From: Prodigiosinella aquatilis | GTDB lineage: Bacteria > Pseudomonadota > Gammaproteobacteria > Enterobacterales > Enterobacteriaceae | Length of the DNA: 64,000 nt | NCBI GenBank assembly: GCA_030388725.1 | Contig: CP128857.1 | Coordinates: forward strand, 2,170,001-2,234,000 | Direction: 5' to 3' | Part shown: piece after piece, positions 8,533 through 17,485 of the stretch | Position numbering within the stretch: position 1 is the stretch's first letter | How the letters are laid out: every line of letters begins with the position of its first letter | Translations under genes and position numbers: made by a program | The notes under the pieces: model-generated | The model's database searches: none | The model's input: only the letters and a program-made list of their open reading frames with translations | What the model was told of the DNA's origin: nothing

Positions 8533-10200
8533 ATGAGATTTATTCGAGATATAAAAATAAGAACTATGATGGTTTTGATTCTTATCCTATTTTGTATTTT
8601 ATGGGGAGGTGTGTCAGCATTTGCGCTTTACTCACTGGATCAATTGACTGAAGAGTTACAGTTGACGAATGTTCAGCAAGGAAATGGCGATATTATAAAT
8701 GATGCTAATGCTCATTATTATCGTGTTCAAAACCAGCTTTACAGTGCGTTAGACGCAAGAATCAAGGACAATTCTTCACTAGCGGATATCCAGCTCATGA
8801 TGGCTGGAAAAGAGATGGATAAATTAAAAGAAGGGCTTGATCAATTTAAATCTATTGATCATGTCAACATTGATCCTAAGATCATTGGTTTAATCTACAA
8901 CAGCTCCTATAAACTTTTTACCGAAGGTGTCACGCCGTTAGCGGATGCCATCAAAGCGAATCGGATTGATGATGCCAAAAAACTGACTCAAATTTTTCCT
9001 TCACTGCGTAATAATTTTACAGTAGCCATCGAGCAATACAACAAGGCTATATTCCAGCTAAAAGCTGAAGCTCAGGAACGCATTTCTGTATGGGTGAGCC
9101 GATGCCAGCAAATGTTGATTGCTGCGCTGATCGTCGGTTTTATCATTGTACTGCTCACCGACCGCTATCTGGCAACCTATGTTATCAAACCACTTGAGCT
9201 AATTAAAAAGCATCTGCAAGTTCTGGCTGTCGGTAATTTGTATACCAGAATGGTAAATACCGGGAGAAACTGTGTCGGTCAGCTCGTTCCTTATGTGCAG
9301 CAAATGCAGGATAACTGGGTAAAAACTGTTTCGGAAATCCGTGGTAGCTCTGAAGCTATTTATCGTGGAACCAGTGAAATTTCTTCCGGTAATACCGACT
9401 TGTCTTCACGTACCGAGGAACAGGCCTCTGCGCTTGAAGAAACTGCGAGCAGCATGGAGCAACTCAGTGCTGCGGTGAAACAAAACGCTGACAATGCCAG
9501 TCAGGCAAGCGTGCTGGCACAGAATGCGTCGAAAACGGCACACGAAGGCGGTGATATCGTTGGCGAAGTGATTAAAACTATGGGGGCAATTAGTAGCAGT
9601 TCTCAGAAAATTGCCGATATCATTAACGTTATCAACAGTATCGCTTTCCAGACCAATATTCTGGCGTTGAATGCAGCAGTGGAGGCTGCGCGAGCTGGAG
9701 AACAGGGGCGGGGATTTGCTGTAGTTGCCAGTGAGGTGCGGAGTCTGGCACAGCGTAGTGCGCAGGCGGCCAAAGAGATAGAAGGACTTATCGGGGAATC
9801 TGTCAATAATGTGAACATGGGGTCAACGCAAGTCACTCGTGCGGGTGATGCAATGGATAACATCGTTAAAGCCGTAACCAGCGTGACCGATATTATGGGT
9901 GAGATTGCATCCGCCTCCAATGAGCAAAGTAAGGGTATTTCCCAGGTAGGCCAGGCGATTGTAGAGATGGATAGTGTTACTCAGCAGAACGCCTCATTGG
10001 TTGAACAGTCAACGGCTGCTTCAGCATCACTTGAAGAACAGGCACGACGTTTGACGGAAATCGTTTCTATTTTTCAGATGTCGGAGTCAGATGAACGTTC
10101 ACCAGAGAGAGGAAGCAGCAGATCACAACCGATAGCGCTCCCTGGCGCAGCGTCAGCGAAAAAAATGGTATCTAATGATAACAACTGGGAAAAGTTCTGA
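8533..10200 (+). CDS. Methyl-accepting chemotaxis protein (Tar/Tsr class)
   Basis: This 555-residue inner-membrane chemoreceptor has TM1 (about 11-33), a periplasmic four-helix-bundle-like ligand domain (about 34-190), TM2 (about 193-212), HAMP (about 215-265) and a long cytoplasmic methylation/signalling hairpin. The near-invariant tip FQTNILALNAAVEAARAGEQ lies around residue 375. The protein ends in NWEKF, resembling the NWETF/NWESF pentapeptide that tethers CheR and CheB. The ligand cannot be told from sequence. It is on the plus strand between hflD and mnmA, breaking a pair that is contiguous in E. coli, and has its own sigma-28 promoter, so it looks like a later insertion. Confidence 0.95.
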   Translation: MRFIRDIKIRTMMVLILILFCILWGGVSAFALYSLDQLTEELQLTNVQQGNGDIINDANAHYYRVQNQLYSALDARIKDNSSLADIQLMMAGKEMDKLKEGLDQFKSIDHVNIDPKIIGLIYNSSYKLFTEGVTPLADAIKANRIDDAKKLTQIFPSLRNNFTVAIEQYNKAIFQLKAEAQERISVWVSRCQQMLIAALIVGFIIVLLTDRYLATYVIKPLELIKKHLQVLAVGNLYTRMVNTGRNCVGQLVPYVQQMQDNWVKTVSEIRGSSEAIYRGTSEISSGNTDLSSRTEEQASALEETASSMEQLSAAVKQNADNASQASVLAQNASKTAHEGGDIVGEVIKTMGAISSSSQKIADIINVINSIAFQTNILALNAAVEAARAGEQGRGFAVVASEVRSLAQRSAQAAKEIEGLIGESVNNVNMGSTQVTRAGDAMDNIVKAVTSVTDIMGEIASASNEQSKGISQVGQAIVEMDSVTQQNASLVEQSTAASASLEEQARRLTEIVSIFQMSESDERSPERGSSRSQPIALPGAASAKKMVSNDNNWEKF

Positions 10201-10465
10201 TTGTTGTCGAATACGTTAATGCAATAAGTAAAGAGGCGCCATCCGGCACCTTCAGATCATTGTCAAACTTATGTGCGGTGTCAGAACGGTGATAATGGGA
10301 GAGAAGAGTAAAGCATCCGCGTCAAGGATGGCGCGGCTTGAGCTTGCAAATAGGTACTTGCAGTGTCTTTTTTACGATCTTCCTATCATCGCCGCGATGT
10401 GCGCTTTGTTATCAAGCTCAAGGACACCATCTGGCATCCTTTACCATGAGAAAAGAGTAACACGG

Positions 10466-11578
10466 TTAATTGTAAGCGGGCTGACGCTCTTCGATAATGC
10501 CTCCACCAAGACAGATTTCATCCTGATAGAAAACGGCAGATTGTCCTGGTGTGACGGCAGCGACTGGCTTGCCAAAGCGAACCTGAATCCGGTCACCGTC
10601 GATGGGGATAACCGTGCATGGAATATCAGCCTGTCGATAACGGGTTTTGACCACACAGTGCAGTTCATGGGTGAGTGGATTGCGGTCAACCCAATGCAAT
10701 TGTTGGGCGATAAGACCATCAGACATCAATCTTGGATGTTCATGGCCCTGAGCGACGTACAGAATATTATTCACGACGTCTTTATCTACGACATACCACG
10801 GATCGTCACCGCCTTCTTTCACGCCACCGATACCCAGGCCTTTGCGCTGTCCCAATGTGTGATACATCAACCCTTGATGTTCACCCATCGTTTTCCCATC
10901 ATCAACCGAGATAATGGCACCTGGTTGAGCTGGTAGATAGCGAGCCAGAAATTCGCGGAATTTACGCTCGCCAATAAAACAGATGCCAGTGGAATCTTTC
11001 TTTTTAGCCGTCGCTAAATCCAATTGTTCGGCAATTTTTCTGACCTGCGGTTTTTCCAGTTCACCGACCGGAAACAGGCTTTGCGCCAATTGTTGATGAC
11101 TGAGTGTATAAAGAAAATAACTTTGGTCTTTATTGCCATCCAGACCACGCAACAGGCGGCTTTTACCATTAATATCCTGACGCCGGACATAGTGCCCAGT
11201 GGCAATAAAATCGGCGCCCAGATCTTCGGCGGCAAATTCAAGGAAGGCTTTAAACTTGATCTCCTTGTTGCACAGAATATCGGGGTTCGGCGTGCGTCCC
11301 GCTTTATATTCCGCCAAGAAGTGTTCAAAAACGTTATCCCAGTATTCTGCGGCGAAATTTACTGTGTGCAATTCGATACCCAGCTTGTCGCAAACGGCTT
11401 GTGCATCGGCCAGATCAGTAGCGGCAGAACAGTATTCAGTGTCGTCATCTTCCTCCCAGTTCTTCATGAACAGGCCCTCGACCTGATATCCCTGTTGTTG
11501 AAGCAGGTGAGCGGAAACGGAAGAATCGACACCGCCGGACATACCGACAATTACTTTTTTCTGGCTGTTATCTGACAT
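10466..11578 (-). CDS. mnmA: tRNA-specific 2-thiouridylase MnmA
   Basis: This 370-residue cytoplasmic enzyme places sulfur on C2 of the wobble uridine U34 in tRNA-Lys, -Glu and -Gln, receiving it from the Tus relay. The N-terminal PP-loop ATP site reads SGGVDSSVS (about 14-22). The catalytic cysteines are the C of NPDILCNKEIKF and the C of STGICFIGE. It follows nudJ on the same strand with a 99-base gap. In E. coli hflD comes next, but here the chemoreceptor gene intervenes. Confidence 0.97.
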   Translation of the reverse strand: MSDNSQKKVIVGMSGGVDSSVSAHLLQQQGYQVEGLFMKNWEEDDDTEYCSAATDLADAQAVCDKLGIELHTVNFAAEYWDNVFEHFLAEYKAGRTPNPDILCNKEIKFKAFLEFAAEDLGADFIATGHYVRRQDINGKSRLLRGLDGNKDQSYFLYTLSHQQLAQSLFPVGELEKPQVRKIAEQLDLATAKKKDSTGICFIGERKFREFLARYLPAQPGAIISVDDGKTMGEHQGLMYHTLGQRKGLGIGGVKEGGDDPWYVVDKDVVNNILYVAQGHEHPRLMSDGLIAQQLHWVDRNPLTHELHCVVKTRYRQADIPCTVIPIDGDRIQVRFGKPVAAVTPGQSAVFYQDEICLGGGIIEERQPAYN

Positions 11579-11677
11579 GAGAGTCTCACAAACTGAAAAA
11601 TATATAATGCGTTAAGGCAAAAAACGGGTGATGCATTTTAGCATGTTGACTATTGGGCTGCACCGCCTTCTGCCACT

Positions 11678-12124
11678 TTAGTATGGCCAGTTAAAGGCTT
11701 CCAGCAATGCGAGTGGGTAACGCAGACCACGTTGATAACAACGGATGCTTTCGGCGACTAGCGGGGAGCGTAACTGATCTGAATGGATGATTTCTTCTGC
11801 GGTCAGCCAGTGGCAACAGTCAATATCACTGTCTTGTGGCATGGTCGCAACACGTTCAGGCAGATCGATAGTAAAGCAGAACCGCAAAAAAGGCGTATGG
11901 TCTGGGGCGATCCATTGGTGCAGTTGCAGAAAAGCCTGTGGCATGGCTCGTATGCCAGTTTCTTCACACAACTCACGGCTGGCCGCCTGAATCAATGTCT
12001 CATCGGCTTCAAGGTGCCCGGCTGGCTGATTCCAGAGCCGTTTATGGTTAATAATTTCTTCCACTATCAAAAAATGACTTTCCGCCTGGACAACGCAGGC
12101 GACAGTAACGTGGGGTTTAAACAT
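11678..12124 (-). CDS. nudJ: Nudix phosphatase NudJ
   Basis: This 148-residue Nudix hydrolase, in E. coli, removes phosphate from thiamine pyrophosphate precursors (HMP-PP) and nucleoside triphosphates. The Nudix box runs from GHLEADET to RELCEETGI (about 37-60) with the REx2EE metal-binding core. The C-terminus FNWPY is slightly shorter than in E. coli (153 residues). The start is inside the end of rluE (8-base overlap) and is preceded by AGAGG, so the two genes are translationally coupled. Confidence 0.93.
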   Translation of the reverse strand: MFKPHVTVACVVQAESHFLIVEEIINHKRLWNQPAGHLEADETLIQAASRELCEETGIRAMPQAFLQLHQWIAPDHTPFLRFCFTIDLPERVATMPQDSDIDCCHWLTAEEIIHSDQLRSPLVAESIRCYQRGLRYPLALLEAFNWPY

Positions 12125-12743
12125 TATCTACCTCTTTCCATGCCCCAGGGAGTAGTCCCTCCAGGGTATGATTCGACATACTGTAACGTATCAGCCGCAG
12201 TGTAGGAAAACCTATGTGGGCCGTCATCCGGCGTACTTGTCTATTACGGCCTTCGTACAAAGTAACTTTTAGCCAACACACCGGGATAGATTTCCGATCG
12301 CGAATAGGGGGCATTCTGGGCCATAACCATTCTGGTTCAGGAACTATCTCGACGTCTGCTGGCAGCGTACGTCCGTCTTTTAATGCCAGACCAGCTTTAA
12401 ACTGCGCGAGTGCAGTGTTATCAGGGATACCTTCAACCTGTGCATAATAGATTTTAGGTGTTCGTTTTCCGGGCTGTGTCAGGCGGGCCTGAAGAACACC
12501 ATCGTTGGTCAGGATCATCAGCCCTTCGCTATCGCGGTCCAAACGCCCTGCCGCATAGATGTCACTGAATGGTATATAGTCCTTCAGTGTTGTTCGTCCG
12601 GCCTCATCTGTGAACTGTGATAGTACATCGAAAGGTTTATTAAACAGCACAATACGACGCAGCTGGGATGCAGGTGTGTCTTTTTTGAATGACCGTGAGC
12701 TGAAACGTTTAAGCTTGTGATTTCTAACAGAGAATTTATTCAT
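12117..12743 (-). CDS. rluE: 23S rRNA pseudouridine(2457) synthase RluE
   Basis: This RsuA-family pseudouridine synthase modifies U2457 of 23S rRNA. The catalytic aspartate is in GRLDRDSEGL (around residue 80), and the motifs KPFDVLSQF and GRNRQVRRM are characteristic. I start it at 12743 (208 residues) because GTAAGAAG precedes that ATG. The upstream ATG at 12773 lies within GAGTATAATG, which looks like the -10 box of the gene's own promoter. It is divergent from icd with about 130 bases between start codons. Confidence 0.92.
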   Translation of the reverse strand: MNKFSVRNHKLKRFSSRSFKKDTPASQLRRIVLFNKPFDVLSQFTDEAGRTTLKDYIPFSDIYAAGRLDRDSEGLMILTNDGVLQARLTQPGKRTPKIYYAQVEGIPDNTALAQFKAGLALKDGRTLPADVEIVPEPEWLWPRMPPIRDRKSIPVCWLKVTLYEGRNRQVRRMTAHIGFPTLRLIRYSMSNHTLEGLLPGAWKEVDNV

Positions 12744-12874
12744 CTTCTTACTGGTTGCGAATGACAAAAACATTATACTCGAAATGGTTTGCGATTGGCG
12801 TGAGCTGAATATTCAAGTAGTATCGGCATACATCTTACAACTCATTAACAAAATTGCGCTCGAAGGAGAGGTTA

Positions 12875-14128
12875 ATGGAAAGCAAAGTAGTTGTACCGGC
12901 AGAAGGTCAGAAAATCACAGTTGATAGTCAGGGTAAATTGGTGGTTCCTGATAACCCGGTTATTCCGTTCATCGAAGGGGACGGTATTGGTGTCGATGTT
13001 ACGCCTGCCATGATTCATGTTGTTAATGCTGCAGTAAAAAAAGCTTATCAGGGAAAACGCGCTATTTCCTGGATGGAAATCTATACCGGTGAAAAATCAA
13101 CACAAGTTTACGGTAAAGATGTCTGGTTACCAGAAGAGACGCTGGATTTGATTCGTGAATATCGTGTAGCGATTAAAGGCCCTCTGACGACACCAGTCGG
13201 TGGCGGTATTCGCTCTTTAAACGTAGCGCTACGCCAGCAACTGGATCTTTATATTTGTCTGCGCCCGGTTCGTTATTACGAGGGGACACCAAGCCCGGTA
13301 AAACATCCGGAACTGACTGACATGGTGATCTTTCGTGAAAACGCAGAAGATATCTATGCAGGCATTGAGTGGAAAGCAGGTACTGCTGAAGCAGATAAAG
13401 TGATTACATTCCTGCGTGAAGAGATGGGCGTTACTAAAATCCGCTTCCCACAGCAGTGTGGCATTGGTGTGAAGCCGTGCTCTGAAGAAGGGACCAAACG
13501 CCTGGTACGCGCAGCGATTGAATATGCCATCACGAATGACCGCGATTCCCTCACGCTGGTGCATAAAGGCAATATCATGAAGTTTACTGAAGGGGCCTTT
13601 AAAGATTGGGGATATCAGCTTGCTCGCGAAGAGTTTGGCGGTGAACTGATTGATGGTGGGCCATGGGTAAAAATCAAGAATCCGAAAACGGGTAAAGATA
13701 TTGTTGTTAAAGATGTTATTGCCGATGCGTTCCTGCAACAAATTTTACTGCGTCCGGCTGAATATGATGTAATCGCTTGTATGAACCTGAATGGTGACTA
13801 CATTTCAGATGCCTTGGCCGCGCAGGTTGGTGGTATCGGTATTGCCCCGGGCGCCAACATTGGTGATGAGTGTGCACTATTTGAAGCTACTCATGGCACT
13901 GCACCAAAATATGCAGGTCAGGATAAAGTCAACCCTGGTTCTATTATCTTGTCTGCAGAGATGATGTTACGCCATATGGAATGGTTTGAAGCTGCTGACC
14001 TGATTGTTCAAGGTATGGAAGGGGCGATTAAAAATAAAACTGTAACTTACGATTTTGAACGTCTGATGGATGGTGCGACATTGCGTAAATGCAGTGAGTT
14101 TGCGCAAGATATTATTGACAATATGTAA
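12875..14128 (+). CDS. icd: Isocitrate dehydrogenase (NADP+)
   Basis: This 417-residue TCA-cycle enzyme converts isocitrate to 2-oxoglutarate with NADPH formation. It has the IRSLNVALRQ segment holding the serine that AceK phosphorylates (S113 in E. coli), the metal-binding NLNGDYISDALAA motif, and NADP-specifying residues of the E. coli type (HGTAPKYAG). GAAGGAGAGG lies just before the ATG at 12875, so the upstream in-frame ATG at 12854 is rejected. The e14 prophage target at the 3' end is uninterrupted. Confidence 0.97.
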   Translation: MESKVVVPAEGQKITVDSQGKLVVPDNPVIPFIEGDGIGVDVTPAMIHVVNAAVKKAYQGKRAISWMEIYTGEKSTQVYGKDVWLPEETLDLIREYRVAIKGPLTTPVGGGIRSLNVALRQQLDLYICLRPVRYYEGTPSPVKHPELTDMVIFRENAEDIYAGIEWKAGTAEADKVITFLREEMGVTKIRFPQQCGIGVKPCSEEGTKRLVRAAIEYAITNDRDSLTLVHKGNIMKFTEGAFKDWGYQLAREEFGGELIDGGPWVKIKNPKTGKDIVVKDVIADAFLQQILLRPAEYDVIACMNLNGDYISDALAAQVGGIGIAPGANIGDECALFEATHGTAPKYAGQDKVNPGSIILSAEMMLRHMEWFEAADLIVQGMEGAIKNKTVTYDFERLMDGATLRKCSEFAQDIIDNM

Positions 14129-14141
14129 GAAATTATATTTT

Positions 14142-14173
14142 GAACCTCACGACACTTGAGTTTCGTGAGGTTC
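14142..14173 (+). terminator. Terminator of icd
   Basis: An 11-bp perfect stem (GAACCTCACGA / TCGTGAGGTTC, 10-base loop) begins 13 bases after the icd stop. The following tract TTTATTA is short, but the stem is strong. Confidence 0.8.
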
Positions 14174-14863
14174 TTTATTACAACTTATAGGTTTTGAATC
14201 AGCATTTACGTCCATCTAATGAGATTTTTCCCTCTTATTTGTGCTGATCGAGTCCATGTTTCTCATGTTAGGAAGTGTTCTCTCTGAGTATGTAACGCCG
14301 TGTTTTTCCCCAATTAATATTGAATAGTGTCCACGTTCACCAGTAGCGTGAAGATTAATGACAACGAGCTGTTTTTTCACCACAATGTTCTTAATTTAGC
14401 TGTCGTGGTGAGTCTGCTATTTCGCTGATGAGTATTAGATGTACTATTATCTATGTACAGAAATGATAATTTTTAATCCTTTATTTTCTACAAATCTTGG
14501 CATTTCCCGTTGTAACATAAAGTAATTTACTTAGGTAACTTAATGTATTTATTCATTGATTACTGATCTCAAGGGTGTAAGAACAGCGCAAAATTTTTTA
14601 TCATAATGCTTTCTCAATGCCTGCATTTTGCTATTGTGTTAAACACTGTTTGGCAATCGTATTGAGTGATGTAACCATTTCAACAGGGTAAACAGGCAAA
14701 AAAAGATAGTAGACAATTATCGTATTATCACTAATCAACAGATCGGTGGTTTTCTCCATCGATAATCTGTTTTTGTGCGATCAAAAAGAAACGGCACTAA
14801 GTTCTATGGCAACTAGCTACAAATTTTGACAGCTGAAACAATGGATAATGTAAGGGGAACCCC
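14174..14863. other. Long AT-rich gap upstream of the GGDEF-EAL gene
   Basis: No open frame here looks like a gene. The gap holds a 7-bp inverted repeat around 14377-14413 (TCACCAC / GTGGTGA). It also holds a terminator-like hairpin at 14737-14775: AACAGAT and CGGTGG paired with CCATCG and ATCTGTT, followed by a T tract. That hairpin stops about 90 bases before the next start codon, so it may end a short unannotated transcript or regulate the downstream gene. Confidence 0.5.
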
Positions 14864-17035
14864 ATGAGTCGAGCCCCAGTAAATAAAGATGAACAAAACC
14901 GACTTGCGGCGTTGAGTGAGTATGGTATCAATTGTCCTTTGTCTGATTCTGGTTTTAATAATCTGACTAACCTGGCGGCAAATGTTTTTAATGTTCCTAT
15001 CGTATTAGTTTCTCTTCTGGAAGGAGGGCGTCAACTCATTGCGGTCGGCACAGGGGTTTCAACTTGTGAGACGCCACGTGAAATTTCATTTTGTACCCAT
15101 ACGATCCTCAGAAAAAGGATTATGGTTATTTCTGATGCTCGCAAAGATTCCCGTTTTAAAAATAGTCCTTTAGTGATCGGAAAACCCCACATCAGGTTCT
15201 ATGCTGGGATTCCGCTGCGAACGCCCACTGGTTATGCTATTGGTGCGCTTAGCATTATCGACCAGAAACCGCGAACATCGTTCAGCGCAAGAGATGCTCA
15301 TAACTTGCAGGATTTGGCTGCATTAGTTATGGATAAGTTGGAAACGCGGCGGCTTCGATTGGCCAGGAAGGATAATCAGATACGTTTTGAACATATTGCA
15401 AAAACATCACCAGACACCGTTTTGTGTGTTGATGAGAAAGGGATTATCACCTTCTGGAATGAATCGGCTGAAAAAATGCTGGAATATACCAGAGAACAGA
15501 TAGTTGGCCAGCACATCAGCACAGTGGTACCTGATATGTTTGTGGTTCAGCTTCATCATCTTTCTATGGACAGCACGGCGCAGCTCAAAGGCAGTGGCAT
15601 TAAACGTGAAGCCCGGACCATGAGCGGTGCGCTACTTTCGATCGAAATTTCCGTGTCTAGGTGGAAAGAGAATAATACTGTCAGTTACTGCGCCATTTTG
15701 CGAGATGTGATGGAGCGCCGGCGTTATGAAGAACGGTTATTTCTTCAAGCTCATCGTGATCCGCTCACAGGGCTTGCCAACCGGACGTTACTGACATCGA
15801 CTTTAGAGCAAGTAGTAAAGGTCGGTTCCTCCGTGTGCGTGATGATAATCGATCTGGATGGTTTTAAATATATTAACGATAGTTTAGGCCACCCCAGTGG
15901 GGATGAAATTCTTATCAGTGTAGCAAAAAAGTTGCAGGCCAGTGTCCGTAGCGATGATCTTGTAGCGCGCATGGGCGGAGATGAATTTGCTTTGCTGCTG
16001 CCTCGACTTGATGATCCCCGACTGGCAGCAAATATTGCTGAACGGATTATCTATGATATTTCTCAGGCTATTATTATCGAGGATAAGCAGATCAATACCA
16101 GTGCCAGCATTGGCTTGGTAATGCACCCGTCCAACGGAGTATCGGTGCAGGATCTGTTAACCAGTGCTGATTTGGCGTTATACCAGGCTAAGGCAGAGGG
16201 GCGTAACTGTTACCGTTTCTTCACTCGTGAGTTAAGGGAAGTTTTTCAAGCCAAGCATGCTTTCCAACTGGAATTTATTCGTGCATATGAACAGAGTGAA
16301 TTTGAGGTATTTTATCAACCGCAGGTCAGCCTGATTGATAATCGGATTGTTGGCGCTGAGGCACTGCTACGCTGGCGACATCCTTATAAAGGATTACTGA
16401 GTCCTGCTGCTTTCATTGCAGCATTGGAACGAGGTCCATGGGCCGAGCGTATTGGTGACTGGGTTTTACAAACAGCTTGCTGGCAGGCTGCAGATTGGCG
16501 CAATGCCGGTGCCAAAGATTTTCGCATCAGTGTTAATCTGTTTGCCGCTCAATTCCGTTCTGGAATGCTGGCACAAAAGATAAAGTCGGTATTGTCCCTC
16601 ACTGGACTACCCCCGGACGCTCTGGAGCTTGAAATCACTGAAAATATCATTCTTCGGCATGATGAGAATATGTTGCGGCTTTTAAACGAGCTTCGTGACA
16701 AAGGCGTTGGTATCGCATTTGATGATTACGGTACCGGATATGCCTCGTTAAGTATGTTGAAGAATTATCCGGTAACTCGGCTCAAAATTGACCAGACTTT
16801 TGTTCTTGCCATGTGTGATTCTCCCCCTGATGCGGCAATCGTTCGCGCTATTCTTTACCTTGGCAAAAGTTTTGGTCTGAATGTTATTGCTGAAGGCGTT
16901 GAAACGCAGGAACAGTATGAGCGATTAAGAAATAAAGGGTGTGAACAGGCTCAGGGATATCTGTTTGGGCGTCCTATACCTGCTGTTGAGTTTGAGGAAT
17001 TACTTGGATTAGGTAAGGAATCTGACATAGTGTAA
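14864..17035 (+). CDS. GAF-PAS-GGDEF-EAL cyclic-di-GMP signalling protein
   Basis: This 723-residue protein has no evident membrane segment. It has a GAF domain (about 20-165), a PAS domain (about 178-290), GGDEF (about 298-455) and EAL (about 470-715). The cyclase motif MGGDEF is intact, with an inhibitory I-site RSDD five residues before it. The EAL domain keeps its catalytic elements: AEALLRW, ELEITEN, FDDYGTG, KIDQTF, AEGVET and QGYLFG. Both synthesis and breakdown of c-di-GMP are therefore possible, presumably set by the GAF/PAS inputs. In soft-rot bacteria such enzymes control motility, biofilm and pectate lyase output. AAGGGGAA precedes the start. Confidence 0.93.
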   Translation: MSRAPVNKDEQNRLAALSEYGINCPLSDSGFNNLTNLAANVFNVPIVLVSLLEGGRQLIAVGTGVSTCETPREISFCTHTILRKRIMVISDARKDSRFKNSPLVIGKPHIRFYAGIPLRTPTGYAIGALSIIDQKPRTSFSARDAHNLQDLAALVMDKLETRRLRLARKDNQIRFEHIAKTSPDTVLCVDEKGIITFWNESAEKMLEYTREQIVGQHISTVVPDMFVVQLHHLSMDSTAQLKGSGIKREARTMSGALLSIEISVSRWKENNTVSYCAILRDVMERRRYEERLFLQAHRDPLTGLANRTLLTSTLEQVVKVGSSVCVMIIDLDGFKYINDSLGHPSGDEILISVAKKLQASVRSDDLVARMGGDEFALLLPRLDDPRLAANIAERIIYDISQAIIIEDKQINTSASIGLVMHPSNGVSVQDLLTSADLALYQAKAEGRNCYRFFTRELREVFQAKHAFQLEFIRAYEQSEFEVFYQPQVSLIDNRIVGAEALLRWRHPYKGLLSPAAFIAALERGPWAERIGDWVLQTACWQAADWRNAGAKDFRISVNLFAAQFRSGMLAQKIKSVLSLTGLPPDALELEITENIILRHDENMLRLLNELRDKGVGIAFDDYGTGYASLSMLKNYPVTRLKIDQTFVLAMCDSPPDAAIVRAILYLGKSFGLNVIAEGVETQEQYERLRNKGCEQAQGYLFGRPIPAVEFEELLGLGKESDIV

Positions 17036-17049
17036 TTGAGGACCACAGC

Positions 17050-17117
17050 GAAAAGGCACTGTCTTAAAATCAACCATTTTTGGTAGAGTGATGATTTTTA
17101 ATCAGTTGCCTTTTTGC
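17050..17117 (+). terminator. Probable terminator of the GGDEF-EAL gene
   Basis: AAAAGGCACTG pairs with CAGTTGCCTTTTT (one mismatched base) across a large intervening loop, ending in a T tract about 70 bases after the stop. Confidence 0.45.
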
Positions 17118-17485
17118 TTAATGAAGGGGCGCTTTTTGAGCAACCCAATTAAAAAATAACCAGAACATACTTGCAAATAATGTTTATATCCGCATTAAAA
17201 ATCATATCGCTCCTTACTACTATCCCGGCATTTATTGATTCTTTTTTGGCTTCCATATGGTTTTGTACAAAGTGGCAGTACGTGTATTGCATGGGAAAGA
17301 TAAATGTATTTGTGCCTAAAAAATTCCTCCTTTTTACCTGATGTGGTAGAGGAGAATGTAAAGTTATGTGTATTTAGTAACTGAAACGTTAAGAATGCTT
17401 GAAAACATTACGGCAGACCATACGATATCAATGTTTCAGACACCATTCTGGTGTTGTTTTTATTGAGTGAGGGAATCAGAACCAT
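17118..17485. other. Promoter and leader region of htpX
   Basis: No gene is seen. GTAAA-N5-GTGTA at 17358-17372 resembles a CpxR box, which would fit the known Cpx control of htpX, but the second half is imperfect. At 17440-17463 a hairpin ACACCA/TGGTGT with a three-base loop is followed by TGTTTTTATTG, only 22 bases before the htpX start. It looks like a terminator or attenuator. Confidence 0.45.

Noticed and set aside
10220..10260. Hairpin GGCGCC / GGCACC as a mnmA terminator
   Set aside because: It is over 200 bases beyond the mnmA stop, the stem relies on a wobble pair, and no T tract follows.
10271..10936. 221-codon plus-strand open frame
   Set aside because: It lies mostly antisense to the 3' half of mnmA, whose protein is unmistakable; its translation resembles nothing known.
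11024..11575. 183-codon plus-strand open frame
   Set aside because: It is entirely antisense to mnmA and mirrors its codon pattern.
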